A DNA stretch of 43,366 bases, from positions 1 through 43,366 of the forward strand of contig CAYLQA010000032.1 in assembly GCA_964385695.1 (NCBI GenBank), read 5' to 3'. Under the pieces are notes generated by a model that saw only the letters and a list, made by a program, of their open reading frames with translations, had not been told where the DNA came from and searched no databases. The translations under genes and the position numbers were made by a program. This document shows, piece after piece, positions 14,636-22,661 of the stretch (position 1 is the stretch's first letter; every line of letters starts with the position of its first letter). Source of the stretch: CAYLQA01 sp964385695 (GTDB lineage Bacteria; Desulfobacterota; Desulfobulbia; Desulfobulbales; Desulfurivibrionaceae).

Positions 14636-17600
14636 ATGAAATATATCGCAGATCTTCATATCCACTCGCCCTATTCCCGAGCCACCAGCAAGTCCAGCAA
14701 CCTGCCCGGACTTTATTCCTGGGCCCAGGTCAAGGGGATCAACCTGGTAGGAACCGGCGACTTTACCCATCCCGCATGGTTCAGCCAACTCAAGGAGCAA
14801 CTGGAACCGGCCGAACCTGGTTTTTTCAAGCTGCGGGACGATAAGGTTCCCCAGGCCCTTGAGGGCATCGCCCCGGAGGATATTCCGGTACGCTTCACCT
14901 TAACCGCAGAGATCAGCAGCATCTACAAGCGCCACGACAAGGTGCGCAAGGTGCACAACATTCTCTATGTGCCGGATTTCGAGGCTGCGGAGAAAATCAA
15001 TATCAAGCTCGCCGGAATCGGCAATATCGAGTCAGACGGCAGGCCCATCCTGGGTCTTGACTCGCGGGATCTTCTGGAGATTCTCCTGACCGAGGCACCG
15101 GGCGGCTTTCTTGTCCCGGCCCATATCTGGACGCCATGGTTCTCTCTTTTTGGCTCAAAATCCGGCTTCGATGCCTTGGAGGAGTGTTACGGCGATCTGA
15201 GCAAACACATCTTCGCCCTGGAAACCGGTCTCTCCTCGGATCCGGAAATGAACCGTATGATCTCGGCTCTGGACCGCTATGCCCTGATCTCAAACTCGGA
15301 TTGCCACTCCCCGGGCAAGCTCGGCCGGGAGGCAAATATCTTTACTACGGATTTCAGCTATTACGGCATGCGCGCAGCCCTTGAAAGCCCACTTTCGGAT
15401 AAGTTTGCCGCCACCGTGGAATTTTTTCCGGAGGAGGGCAAATACCACTGCGACGGCCACCGCAAATGCCAGGTCTGCATGGAGCCTAGGGAGACGCGAA
15501 AGGTCGATGCAAAATGTCCGGTTTGCGGCCGCCCCCTCACCGTGGGCGTCTTGCACCGGGTCATGGAGTTGGCCGACCGAGATGAGCCCCATTTCCCTAC
15601 CGGCTCCCCTGCGGTGCACAGCCTTATCCCCCTGCCGGAAGTTTTGGGTGAAATGCTCTCCTGCGGCCCGAATACCAAGACAGTCATGGGACTCTACGGC
15701 AAGCTCATCGCCCGTTTTGGCTCCGAATACAATCTTCTGCTGAACACACCCATTGAGGATATCAACCAGATGTCCACTGTTCTCGGCGAGGCGATCAACC
15801 GCATGCGCAAGGGGCAGGTAATTCGCCAACCCGGCTATGATGGTGAATTCGGTGTCATCAGGGTCTTTGAAGAAAATGAGCTGGATGAGTTAAGCGGCCA
15901 GATCTCCATGTTCTCCGGCAAAAAGCCCCGCAAAAAGAGAACAGCAAACAAACCTCGGCCGTTGCCCAAACAGGAAAAAAAGCAAGAGCCGGATGCCTCT
16001 TCGTCCCCACGCCAGCTGAACCCGGAACAGCAAAAAATCGTCACCTCCACGGCAGAAAAAATCCTGGTATCGGCAGGGCCGGGCACGGGCAAGACCTTTA
16101 CTTTGGTAACACGCATAGAGCACCTCTTGAACACCACCCCCATCAAGGCAGGCAAAATTGTCGCCATTACCTTTACCAACCGGGCGGCGGACGAAATGCG
16201 TACCCGACTGGCCAGGGATGTGGGCGAACGGGGGACAACGGTCCAGGTTGGAACCTTTCACCGCTATTGCCTGGACTGGCTGCGTAAGTTACAGCCGGAT
16301 CTGCAGGTCATCAGCGAAGAGGAGCGGGAGCTTTTTTTGCGCAAGCTCCTGCCGGAAATGGATCGGGCCGAACGCACCCTTTTCTCCAAACAGCTCAACC
16401 AATACTTTGATGAGCGCAACCGAGACGGGGCCACGCTCTCCATCCCGGAAAAAATGCTCAAGCGCTATCTTTCGGCCATGCAAGAGTGCCAGGCCATTGA
16501 CCTTGATTATGTGATCCCTTTCTTCATCGAAACCCTTGAACAGGATGATACATTCAGGGCCGAGGTCACCTCCTCTTTGGAGTACCTCTGCATTGACGAA
16601 TTTCAGGATCTCAATCAAGCCCAGTTCACCCTGGTCCAAATCCTGGGCGAGTCCTGCCATATCTTCGCCATCGGCGACCCCAACCAGGCGATCTACGGCT
16701 TTCGGGGCAGCGACCTGCATTTTTTCTACCGTTTCCAGGAAATGGCCGGTGTGGAAAGCATGCAGCTTATCCGCAATTACCGCTCCGCCCCGGCCATAAT
16801 CGATGCAGCCACAGCGCTTATCAGAAGAAACCGAGACTGCGGCGAGACCCAGCTGATCCCGCAGAGCAGTCAACAGGTCAGCATAGGCCTGCATCAGGCC
16901 CCAAGCCCCCAGGCAGAGGCGGAGTTCATCGTGCGCTCTATAGAAGAGCATATGGGCGGCATCAGCAGCTACTCCATCAACAGTGGCCGCGGCAGCAGTG
17001 AGGGGGCCGGAAGGAGTTTTGCCGACTTTGCCGTTCTCTATCGTCTCAGTCAACAGGCACAACCGCTTATCGAGGCGCTTGAAAAACAGGGTATCCCCTT
17101 CCAGGTGGTGGGCAGCACCCCGTTTTATATGAAAAAGGATCTCAAGAATCTGTATCACTTTATCCAGACCACCTCACCCCAGGCCACGGTTGCCGATTAC
17201 CTTGTTCTTTTAAAAGGCATCATCGGCATTGGCGGGGCAACCATCGAGCAACTGGAAAAAGAACTGCCCATCCGCTTAGATGATTTTTTTACTGCTGCGC
17301 AATCTGTCAAACTGCCTCGGGCCAGCAGTGAGATCATCTCTGAGATCGGCCAGGCCCGGACGCATTTTTTTGAGCAGGTTGAAGAGGTGGGTGTTGCCAA
17401 ATCTCTGGCCGCAATCTTCGACCATCTCGACATTGATGAACAAAATCCTGAAACCATCCGCTTTGTCGAACTGGCCACCATCTTTGGCAATGACTTAGCT
17501 GGGTTCCGTGATCACCTTAAACAAAACGCACAGGCAACCGTTTATGATGAACGGGCTGAGGGGGTGGCATTGATGACCATGCACGGGGCCAAGGGCCTTG

Positions 17601-17890
17601 AGTTTCCTGTGGTTTTTCTGCCAGGCCTTGAAGAGGAGATTCTGCCGTGCTCCATCGGGGCAAGTAATCTTGATGTGGAAGAAGAGCGCCGGCTTTTTTA
17701 CGTTGCCATGACCCGCGCCCAGGAACAACTCACCCTTTCCTCCTGTGCCAGCCGGACCATCTTTAACCGGAATGCGGCGCAAAATATCTCTCGTTTTATA
17801 GAGGAAATTCCCGGCTATCTTCTTGAAAAAACTGCTGCACCCAAAACCGCTAAGAAAAAAAGCGGCGCAAAACAGATGAAACTCTTTTAG
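14636..17890 (+). CDS. PHP-domain nuclease/phosphoesterase fused to a UvrD/Rep-type helicase
   Basis: 1084 residues in two modules. Residues 1-410: a PHP-like metal-dependent domain (ADLHIHSPYSRATSKS, GTGDFTHPAW, AEISSIYK, SNSDCHSP), resembling the TIGR00375 family, with a zinc-ribbon-like Cys set (CDGHRKCQVC ... CPVCGRP, about 271-302). Residues 460-1060: superfamily 1A helicase with Walker A SAGPGTGKT (about 478), TFTNRAADEMR, IDEFQDLNQAQ, GDPNQAIYGFRGSD, RNYRS, TMHGAKGLEFPVVFLPG and VAMTRAQEQL. A basic linker (about 420-455) joins them. ATP-driven 3'-5' unwinding is expected for the helicase half; the PHP half could cut or repair ends. It is the first gene of a coupled trio. Confidence 0.9.
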   Translation: MKYIADLHIHSPYSRATSKSSNLPGLYSWAQVKGINLVGTGDFTHPAWFSQLKEQLEPAEPGFFKLRDDKVPQALEGIAPEDIPVRFTLTAEISSIYKRHDKVRKVHNILYVPDFEAAEKINIKLAGIGNIESDGRPILGLDSRDLLEILLTEAPGGFLVPAHIWTPWFSLFGSKSGFDALEECYGDLSKHIFALETGLSSDPEMNRMISALDRYALISNSDCHSPGKLGREANIFTTDFSYYGMRAALESPLSDKFAATVEFFPEEGKYHCDGHRKCQVCMEPRETRKVDAKCPVCGRPLTVGVLHRVMELADRDEPHFPTGSPAVHSLIPLPEVLGEMLSCGPNTKTVMGLYGKLIARFGSEYNLLLNTPIEDINQMSTVLGEAINRMRKGQVIRQPGYDGEFGVIRVFEENELDELSGQISMFSGKKPRKKRTANKPRPLPKQEKKQEPDASSSPRQLNPEQQKIVTSTAEKILVSAGPGTGKTFTLVTRIEHLLNTTPIKAGKIVAITFTNRAADEMRTRLARDVGERGTTVQVGTFHRYCLDWLRKLQPDLQVISEEERELFLRKLLPEMDRAERTLFSKQLNQYFDERNRDGATLSIPEKMLKRYLSAMQECQAIDLDYVIPFFIETLEQDDTFRAEVTSSLEYLCIDEFQDLNQAQFTLVQILGESCHIFAIGDPNQAIYGFRGSDLHFFYRFQEMAGVESMQLIRNYRSAPAIIDAATALIRRNRDCGETQLIPQSSQQVSIGLHQAPSPQAEAEFIVRSIEEHMGGISSYSINSGRGSSEGAGRSFADFAVLYRLSQQAQPLIEALEKQGIPFQVVGSTPFYMKKDLKNLYHFIQTTSPQATVADYLVLLKGIIGIGGATIEQLEKELPIRLDDFFTAAQSVKLPRASSEIISEIGQARTHFFEQVEEVGVAKSLAAIFDHLDIDEQNPETIRFVELATIFGNDLAGFRDHLKQNAQATVYDERAEGVALMTMHGAKGLEFPVVFLPGLEEEILPCSIGASNLDVEEERRLFYVAMTRAQEQLTLSSCASRTIFNRNAAQNISRFIEEIPGYLLEKTAAPKTAKKKSGAKQMKLF

Positions 17891-17894
17891 CACT

Positions 17895-18404
17895 ATGAAG
17901 CCGACAAACAACGACAACGATACCCCTGCCCCGCGAACCATCAAAATCGGTAAGGCCAGCGTGGGCCTTATCGGCCTTGAGCCCGCACTCAACGAGGCTG
18001 TGGCGCAGGGGCTTAAGGCAGACGAGGCAGTGGAGCATATTTACAAAAGGGTCAGCAAGGCAAACTATGTCCCCTCCTCTGCGAAAGATCTGTATATGGA
18101 TGCCCTGCGTAAAGAATACCTGCGCCGTACAGGCCAAGAAGTTGAGGGCGACGACACGCTGACGATTCGCGTTTTAGGAACCGGTTGCATTGTCTGTAAC
18201 GAGCTTTCCAACATGCTCATCGAGGTGCTGCAAAAGCTCGACCTTGCCGCAGACATGGAATCCATTCACGACCTGGATGAAATTTGGCGTTTCGGTGTCA
18301 CCAAGACCCCGGCATTGATCATCAACAACAAGGTAAAGGTCGCAGGAAGAATGCCTGCCCTTTTTGAGGTCGAGGTATGGGTCAAAGAGGAGGCAGGGCT
18401 ATGA
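17895..18404 (+). CDS. Thioredoxin-fold protein with a novel N-terminal extension
   Basis: 169 residues. The C-terminal half (about 90-169) is a small thioredoxin fold of the Thioredoxin_3 type with C-x-x-C (GTGCIVCNEL) and the cis-Pro segment KTPALIINNKVKVAGRMP. The N-terminal 85 residues (KIGKASVGLIGLEPALNEAVAQGLKADEAVEHIYKRVSKANYVPSSAKDLYMDALRKEYLRRTG) are helical and not recognised. It starts 4 nt after the helicase stop and overlaps the Nudix start, so the three are translationally coupled. Likely a cytosolic redox or metal-handling protein; its substrate is unknown. Confidence 0.8.
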   Translation: MKPTNNDNDTPAPRTIKIGKASVGLIGLEPALNEAVAQGLKADEAVEHIYKRVSKANYVPSSAKDLYMDALRKEYLRRTGQEVEGDDTLTIRVLGTGCIVCNELSNMLIEVLQKLDLAADMESIHDLDEIWRFGVTKTPALIINNKVKVAGRMPALFEVEVWVKEEAGL

Positions 18405-18832
18405 TGCCGGTGACTGCGGCACTTATTATCCAAGATAACAAAATCCTGCTGACCCGCCGCAAGGGCGGGGAAAAATTCGCCGGATTCTGGGAATTTCCCG
18501 GCGGCAAGGTTGAAGACGGCGAATCTGAACAAGCCTGCCTTGCCCGGGAACTCAAAGAAGAGCTCGGGGTGGTTGCACAGGTTGGGGATTTTTTCACGGA
18601 AAACGAGTTCCATTACAGGCATGGGGCCATTCGCCTGTTGACCTATTTTACCGAGGTCACGGACACCGATTTTCGCCTCAGCGTCCATGACCGGGCCGAG
18701 TGGGTCCCGCTGGCTGAGGTGACACAGTATCTTCTCACTCCTGCCGATATCGCCATTGCCGAAAAGCTGCAGAAATCAATGCTCTCACCGGATGAACTGC
18801 CAAATTCAGCCCGCTACCAGGAAATATATTGA
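18401..18832 (+). CDS. Nudix hydrolase, MutT-like
   Basis: 143 residues. The Nudix box GxxxxEx7REUxEExGU is complete: GGKVEDGESEQACLARELKEELGVV. The opening PVTAALIIQDNKILLTRRKGGEKFAGFWEFPGG is typical of MutT (8-oxo-dGTP diphosphatase) and CTP-family Nudix enzymes. The ATG at 18401 is chosen because AGAGGAGG precedes it; it overlaps the stop of the upstream gene (ATGA arrangement). Its place behind a helicase suggests nucleotide-pool cleaning linked to DNA repair, which is inference. Confidence 0.9.
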   Translation: MMPVTAALIIQDNKILLTRRKGGEKFAGFWEFPGGKVEDGESEQACLARELKEELGVVAQVGDFFTENEFHYRHGAIRLLTYFTEVTDTDFRLSVHDRAEWVPLAEVTQYLLTPADIAIAEKLQKSMLSPDELPNSARYQEIY

Positions 18833-18934
18833 AGAGACCTGTCTCTGAGTGGAGGTAGTCCTACTACGGCGTAACGATTTTTTACATAAAAGCCAATTCC
18901 GTCGATCTGATCGGCCCAAAAGAAAGAGTGGTTG

Positions 18935-21034
18935 TCAGAGACTCTCTTTTCCCTTGAGTTGCCCCATCACTGTCCAGGACAGGGCCGTGCAGGGGCCAAA
19001 CACAATCAACCCCAGCAAGACGAAGCCCTTGACTCGATTTAAGTCGGCGAAGTGCCCGACTCCCCCACCGCCGTTCATTTTGACAAAATAATAAAGAAGC
19101 CCGGCAGTAAGAATAAGTAGTTCCAAGGTAAGAAGGCGCTTGCAAAAAATATTTGCCCCATAGCCCCACAAGGCAACCTTGCTCATAAACTTTCGCCTAG
19201 GAACCATTTTGTGGACCTTCTTCCAAAGGGGATCGACAAGAACGTTTGCCTTGATAAAGGCCCTCGAACAATCTGATTGCGCCATTTTTTTCAGCTTCTT
19301 AAACTCTTCATTAATGGTCAGAAGGTCAGCATGAAAGGACTTGAAGAACCTTTTATAGCTAAAGTCCTGCCAAAAGGCCTTGCACTCCTTAATCTCCCGG
19401 CCGAGTTCTTGTAATTTCCCGCTGAACTCTTCTTTTCTTTTGGTGAGCACCCTGCTGCAGGTCTGGATAATGCCCTGACTGCGATCCTCCACATCGAGCA
19501 TATCGTAATAACTCTCACGCTGTAGTTGCTTGTTCAGTTTGTTCAGCGCAACCGCTTCATCATGAATGAATTTATCATCCGGAGGGAACCACTGTCGCAT
19601 CTTATTGAACTCATTGCCAGCATTGGAGAGATTCTGGGTTGCCTCTTTTTGCAAGCGGCGAAACTCCTCTTGGGCCATGACATCGATTGTGCCCTGAAGC
19701 GGAATAAGAGCCGGATCCATGAGCAAGGCGATAAAAATCTCCCGGTTTCCCACCAAGAGTGAACGGAGCAACTTGATACTCTGTGTTATACCCTCCTCTT
19801 CCAGGACGCTTGCCTGGAGCATTCTATATTGGGTATCAAGGGAGTCATAACAGAGCGTGGAGGCGGAACTGACCAACTCCTTCACCTGCCACTTGGCATC
19901 GCTCATCTCATAGTAACGAGAAAGAAGGAGACTGATGTACACCTTTTCCTTTTGCCGAACCGCCAATGCATTAGCGTTTTCGAGATACCTCCGTATCTCA
20001 TTGGCCTTGCCGTTTTCCACGGCCAAAAAGGCAAGACCTACATTGGCGTAAAAGGCTTTGCCTTCGCTTTTCTTCCTGCTTTCCGCGGTCAACAGCTTTC
20101 GGGCCTTGTCGTAATCGCCAACCCGCAGGCAATCAAGACCAAGCTGCAAGTTTTTGCAATCGAAGGTCAACTCATTGGCAGGAGAAAGTTCTTCCCAATT
20201 CTCCTTATCACTAAAGGTAATGTGCCAAAGAAAGCGGGGCTGGAAAATCCTGTAAATATCCAGATAGCTGACAAAGGTGAGCAAGCCTTTATCTTTACGA
20301 ATCTGCTTCGGCTTCACCCCGGCAATCAGGGTCTTGAGCGTACCAAGATAATCGGCAAAAGCCTGCTGGTAGTTAAGGTTTATCTCCTTAAAGGGGAGGT
20401 AGCCCACATCATCCAACCCGCCGGTGTCAAGAGTAAGATACTTGCTCGGACACTCGCCGGGCTCATGGTTGGTCATGGCGCAGTAAAAGCACTCATCCTG
20501 ATCTCCCTGGATAGGCAGAATACGGTGGAGGAAGAGTCTTTGCGGGGTGGCGCCCATCAACTTGTCAACGACGAGGCGAAAGTATTTCCCCCCCACACCC
20601 TCCGGTTCATGGGCAGGCAGCTTCTGCTCATCTTGCAGTCTCCCCCAATCCTTTTGCAGGACCTGGGTAATGTATATGGACTCGTTAAGGAGATGCTCCC
20701 AAAACGGGGCCGCACCATTTTTTAAACCAAAGGGAGCCTCATCAACACCTTCTGGGTGGAGCACTATCTGCACAGGGACATTGCCGTAACCCTGTTGCCA
20801 ATCTAAAAGTTTCTTAGTTTCTTTGAGGCCGAAAATAATGGCGCTTAAGGCCTGCCGAAGATCGGAAAAAGAAAAGAGGAGGAGATCGTTTGAGTCACTG
20901 TTTACAACATGCCCGGCCCGAGCCAGGTGTTGCCGTAAGGTATCAACAAATTGAGGCCAGTTATTGCCGAGAAGCTTGCCGCCTTGGGACGGAATGCTGC
21001 GGATTCCTGCGAGAATGTGGGAGCTATTACTCAT
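18935..21034 (-). CDS. Large membrane protein with CCHC zinc knuckle and TPR-like region, unknown function
   Basis: 699 residues from the ATG giving MSNSSHILAGIRS; a TTG 29 codons upstream overlaps the probable -35 box and is rejected as start. Residues 1-110 weakly resemble a degenerate class III nucleotide cyclase domain. C-x2-C-x4-H-x4-C (CFYCAMTNHEPGEC, about 182-195), the exact spacing of a retroviral-type zinc knuckle, is followed by PSKYL. The middle (about 290-450) looks like TPR-type helical repeats, then a long charged helical region (about 460-590) and two membrane helices at the C-terminus (about 631-651 and 672-690). It is monocistronic, convergent with the Nudix gene. No family function is known to me. 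Confidence 0.8.
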   Translation of the reverse strand: MSNSSHILAGIRSIPSQGGKLLGNNWPQFVDTLRQHLARAGHVVNSDSNDLLLFSFSDLRQALSAIIFGLKETKKLLDWQQGYGNVPVQIVLHPEGVDEAPFGLKNGAAPFWEHLLNESIYITQVLQKDWGRLQDEQKLPAHEPEGVGGKYFRLVVDKLMGATPQRLFLHRILPIQGDQDECFYCAMTNHEPGECPSKYLTLDTGGLDDVGYLPFKEINLNYQQAFADYLGTLKTLIAGVKPKQIRKDKGLLTFVSYLDIYRIFQPRFLWHITFSDKENWEELSPANELTFDCKNLQLGLDCLRVGDYDKARKLLTAESRKKSEGKAFYANVGLAFLAVENGKANEIRRYLENANALAVRQKEKVYISLLLSRYYEMSDAKWQVKELVSSASTLCYDSLDTQYRMLQASVLEEEGITQSIKLLRSLLVGNREIFIALLMDPALIPLQGTIDVMAQEEFRRLQKEATQNLSNAGNEFNKMRQWFPPDDKFIHDEAVALNKLNKQLQRESYYDMLDVEDRSQGIIQTCSRVLTKRKEEFSGKLQELGREIKECKAFWQDFSYKRFFKSFHADLLTINEEFKKLKKMAQSDCSRAFIKANVLVDPLWKKVHKMVPRRKFMSKVALWGYGANIFCKRLLTLELLILTAGLLYYFVKMNGGGGVGHFADLNRVKGFVLLGLIVFGPCTALSWTVMGQLKGKESL

Positions 21035-21090
21035 ATCGACTTGGGTGTAAACTTCCTTAAAAAACCATATTTCGGGGAGATAACTATCTG

Positions 21091-21121
21091 AATATAGCCT
21101 GAATACCCATATACTTGTCAA
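21091..21121 (-). promoter_or_regulatory. Probable sigma-70 promoter of the zinc-knuckle gene
   Basis: On the minus strand TTGACA (21116-21121) is followed after 18-19 nt by CTATATT (21091-21097). The -35 is perfect. It would place the transcript start roughly 40-50 nt before the ATG at 21034. A perfect 9-bp hairpin (ACTCTCCCC/GGGGAGAGT, 21124-21147) lies directly upstream of the -35 box and may be an operator. Confidence 0.55.
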
Positions 21122-21195
21122 GCACTCTCCCCAAAATGGGGGAGAGTATGTAGCCGGTATTAAACATGCCTTTTACCTGTTTTGCCGTCCCCCCT

Positions 21196-21231
21196 CTTGG
21201 AGCAATGACAGGAAGAGGCCATTGCTCCAAG
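21196..21231. promoter_or_regulatory. 12-bp perfect inverted repeat in the divergent spacer
   Basis: CTTGGAGCAATG and CATTGCTCCAAG pair perfectly over 12 bp around a 12-nt spacer. No T run follows on either strand, so it is more likely an operator or RNA structure than a terminator. It lies between the promoters of the zinc-knuckle gene and the His-rich peptide gene. Confidence 0.45.
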
Positions 21232-21275
21232 AAATTGTAAAGGGAGGCTAATTTATTTTCGGCCCGGAAAATCTA

Positions 21276-21304
21276 TTGAAGTGCGGACCGCACCCCGTTA
21301 TTAT
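21276..21304 (+). promoter_or_regulatory. Probable sigma-70 promoter of the His-rich peptide gene
   Basis: TTGAAG (21276-21281) is separated by exactly 17 nt from TATTAT (21299-21304). The ATG of the small gene follows about 65 nt later. Confidence 0.6.
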
Positions 21305-21368
21305 GAGGGCTCATTCATTCACATACTATTTGCCAGTGCGGCGTTACAGGTAAAAGGAGGAGTTAACT

Positions 21369-21500
21369 ATGGGTTCCCACGAGCATGATCACAGCGACGA
21401 TCCCCACGGCTATGGCCACGATGAGCCGGAGGTCGCCTTTAAATTCGGCATCTTTATGATCTGCACGGTTGCCGCCCTTGTCGCAATCGCACTCTTGTAA
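21369..21500 (+). CDS. 43-residue His/Asp-rich single-pass membrane peptide, unknown function
   Basis: The ATG is preceded by AAAGGAGGAG at ideal spacing. Residues 1-22 (MGSHEHDHSDDPHGYGHDEP..) hold five His and seven Asp/Glu, a metal-binding composition. Residues about 25-43 form one hydrophobic helix that ends the protein (FGIFMICTVAALVAIALL), with one Cys inside it. The gene has its own promoter and its own T-tailed terminator, so it is a complete single-gene transcription unit. It could be a small accessory subunit of a membrane complex or a metal-trapping peptide; the sequence does not decide. No relative is recognised. Confidence 0.8.
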   Translation: MGSHEHDHSDDPHGYGHDEPEVAFKFGIFMICTVAALVAIALL

Positions 21501-21526
21501 AGAGACATTCACACAAGAAACCACCC

Positions 21527-21574
21527 GGGGAATGATGAGCCTACCAAAGCTTGTCATTCCCCTTTGTTTTTTTT
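21527..21574 (+). terminator. Rho-independent terminator of the His-rich peptide gene
   Basis: GGGGAATGA and TCATTCCCC pair (9 bp, extended by GAGC/GCTT-type inner pairs) and are followed by TTTGTTTTTTTT. It lies 26 nt after the stop. Confidence 0.85.
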
Positions 21575-21610
21575 AGCCATTAATCAAGTTTACCGGAAGG
21601 GGGATTGACC

Positions 21611-22261
21611 ATGAAGGTTCTTGGTGTTTCCGGCTCACCCATAAAAAACAGCAACACCGACCAGGCTCTGCAAGCAGCCCTTGCCGCCACCGGTTTGGAA
21701 ACGGAGTTTATAAAACTCAGCGAACATTCTGTGGAGCCTTGCCGGGCCTGCCTGGGTTGCATCAAGACAAACCGCTGTGTGATCAAAGACGACGGCATCG
21801 AGCTCGCGGAAAAAGCAAAGGCGGCCGACGGACTTATCATAGCGGGCTTTACCCCCTACTCCTCGCTGGATGGACGCTCCAAAGCCTTTATCGAGCGCCT
21901 CTATCCTCTGCGCCATAACCAAGGCTTCATGCAAGGAAAACCGGGCGGGGCGATTATCACCTGCGCCGTTCCGCCTGGCAACGTCATGCTGCCTCCTGCC
22001 TGCGAGATCGGCCTGAACTCCATCCAGTTTTACATGATGGAAGAGGGGATGGACTATGTGGGCGGAGTGCCGATACAGGGCAATGTGCCGTGCATCAAGT
22101 GCGGCCACGGTGACGAATGCCAAATGACCGGCATTAAAATGCTTCACGGCCCGGAGGCAACGGTGGACTCGGTGGGAGTTTCATCGTTTGGCGAACAGCC
22201 GGAGGCCATTCGCTCGGCAGAGAACCTGGGCCGCGAGATTGCCGCCCGTTTGAACAAATAA
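21611..22261 (+). CDS. Flavodoxin-fold NAD(P)H:FMN oxidoreductase with an iron-sulfur-flavoprotein Cys motif
   Basis: 216 residues. The N-terminus MKVLGVSGSPIKNSNTDQAL is the FMN-phosphate loop of the flavodoxin-like/NADPH-dependent FMN reductase superfamily. The compact motif C-x2-C-x2-C-x5-C (CRACLGCIKTNRC, about 44-56) is that of iron-sulfur flavoproteins (Isf), which bind a [4Fe-4S] cluster beside FMN. A second Cys group (CIKCGHGDEC, about 160-169) is additional. Likely a cytosolic electron-transfer protein, perhaps in oxidative-stress defence as for Isf. The ATG at 21611 is favoured by GGAAGGGGG upstream. It is followed at 16 nt by a thioesterase gene. Confidence 0.8.
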   Translation: MKVLGVSGSPIKNSNTDQALQAALAATGLETEFIKLSEHSVEPCRACLGCIKTNRCVIKDDGIELAEKAKAADGLIIAGFTPYSSLDGRSKAFIERLYPLRHNQGFMQGKPGGAIITCAVPPGNVMLPPACEIGLNSIQFYMMEEGMDYVGGVPIQGNVPCIKCGHGDECQMTGIKMLHGPEATVDSVGVSSFGEQPEAIRSAENLGREIAARLNK

Positions 22262-22277
22262 CAAAAAGGCAACAATC

Positions 22278-22661
22278 ATGGGAATGGAAGAAAAACTCGC
22301 GGCCTCGGAAACACGAATCATCAAAACCGTCTTCCCCCACACAACCAACCATTACGCCACCCTGTTCGGCGGCACGGCGTTAGAGTGGATGGACGAGGTG
22401 GCCTTTATCACAGCCACCCGCTTTTCAAGGCAGAAGATGGTCACTGTGGCCCTGGATCGTATTGATTTTCAAACACCCATCCCCGCCGGAACATTTGTCG
22501 AACTCATCGGCCAGGTGGAAAAGGTGGGCAACACCAGCGTCAAGGTCAAGGTCACCATCTACCTTGAGCAGATGTACGAAGAGGCAAGGGTCAAGGCAAT
22601 CGAAGGCATGTTTACCTTTGTCGCGGTGGATGACGATATGCAACCGGTGCCTGTCAAATGA
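22278..22661 (+). CDS. Acyl-CoA thioesterase, hot-dog fold (YciA-like)
   Basis: 127 residues. Signature of the YciA/BACH hot-dog family: NHYATLFGGTALEWMDEVAFITATRFSRQKMVTVALDRIDFQTPIPAGTFVELIGQV, with the catalytic Asp in the EWMDE helix. It hydrolyses acyl-CoA to free fatty acid and CoA. Its start is close behind the flavoprotein gene and its stop overlaps the start of lpxR by 4 nt, so these genes are probably cotranscribed. Substrate chain length cannot be read from sequence. Confidence 0.9.
   Translation: MGMEEKLAASETRIIKTVFPHTTNHYATLFGGTALEWMDEVAFITATRFSRQKMVTVALDRIDFQTPIPAGTFVELIGQVEKVGNTSVKVKVTIYLEQMYEEARVKAIEGMFTFVAVDDDMQPVPVK

Noticed and set aside
16289..17158. 289-codon frame antisense to the helicase gene
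   Set aside because: Shadow frame opposite conserved UvrD motifs.
21035..21121. Upstream TTG start for the zinc-knuckle protein
   Set aside because: That TTG is part of a perfect -35 box TTGACA, so the region is probably promoter and leader.
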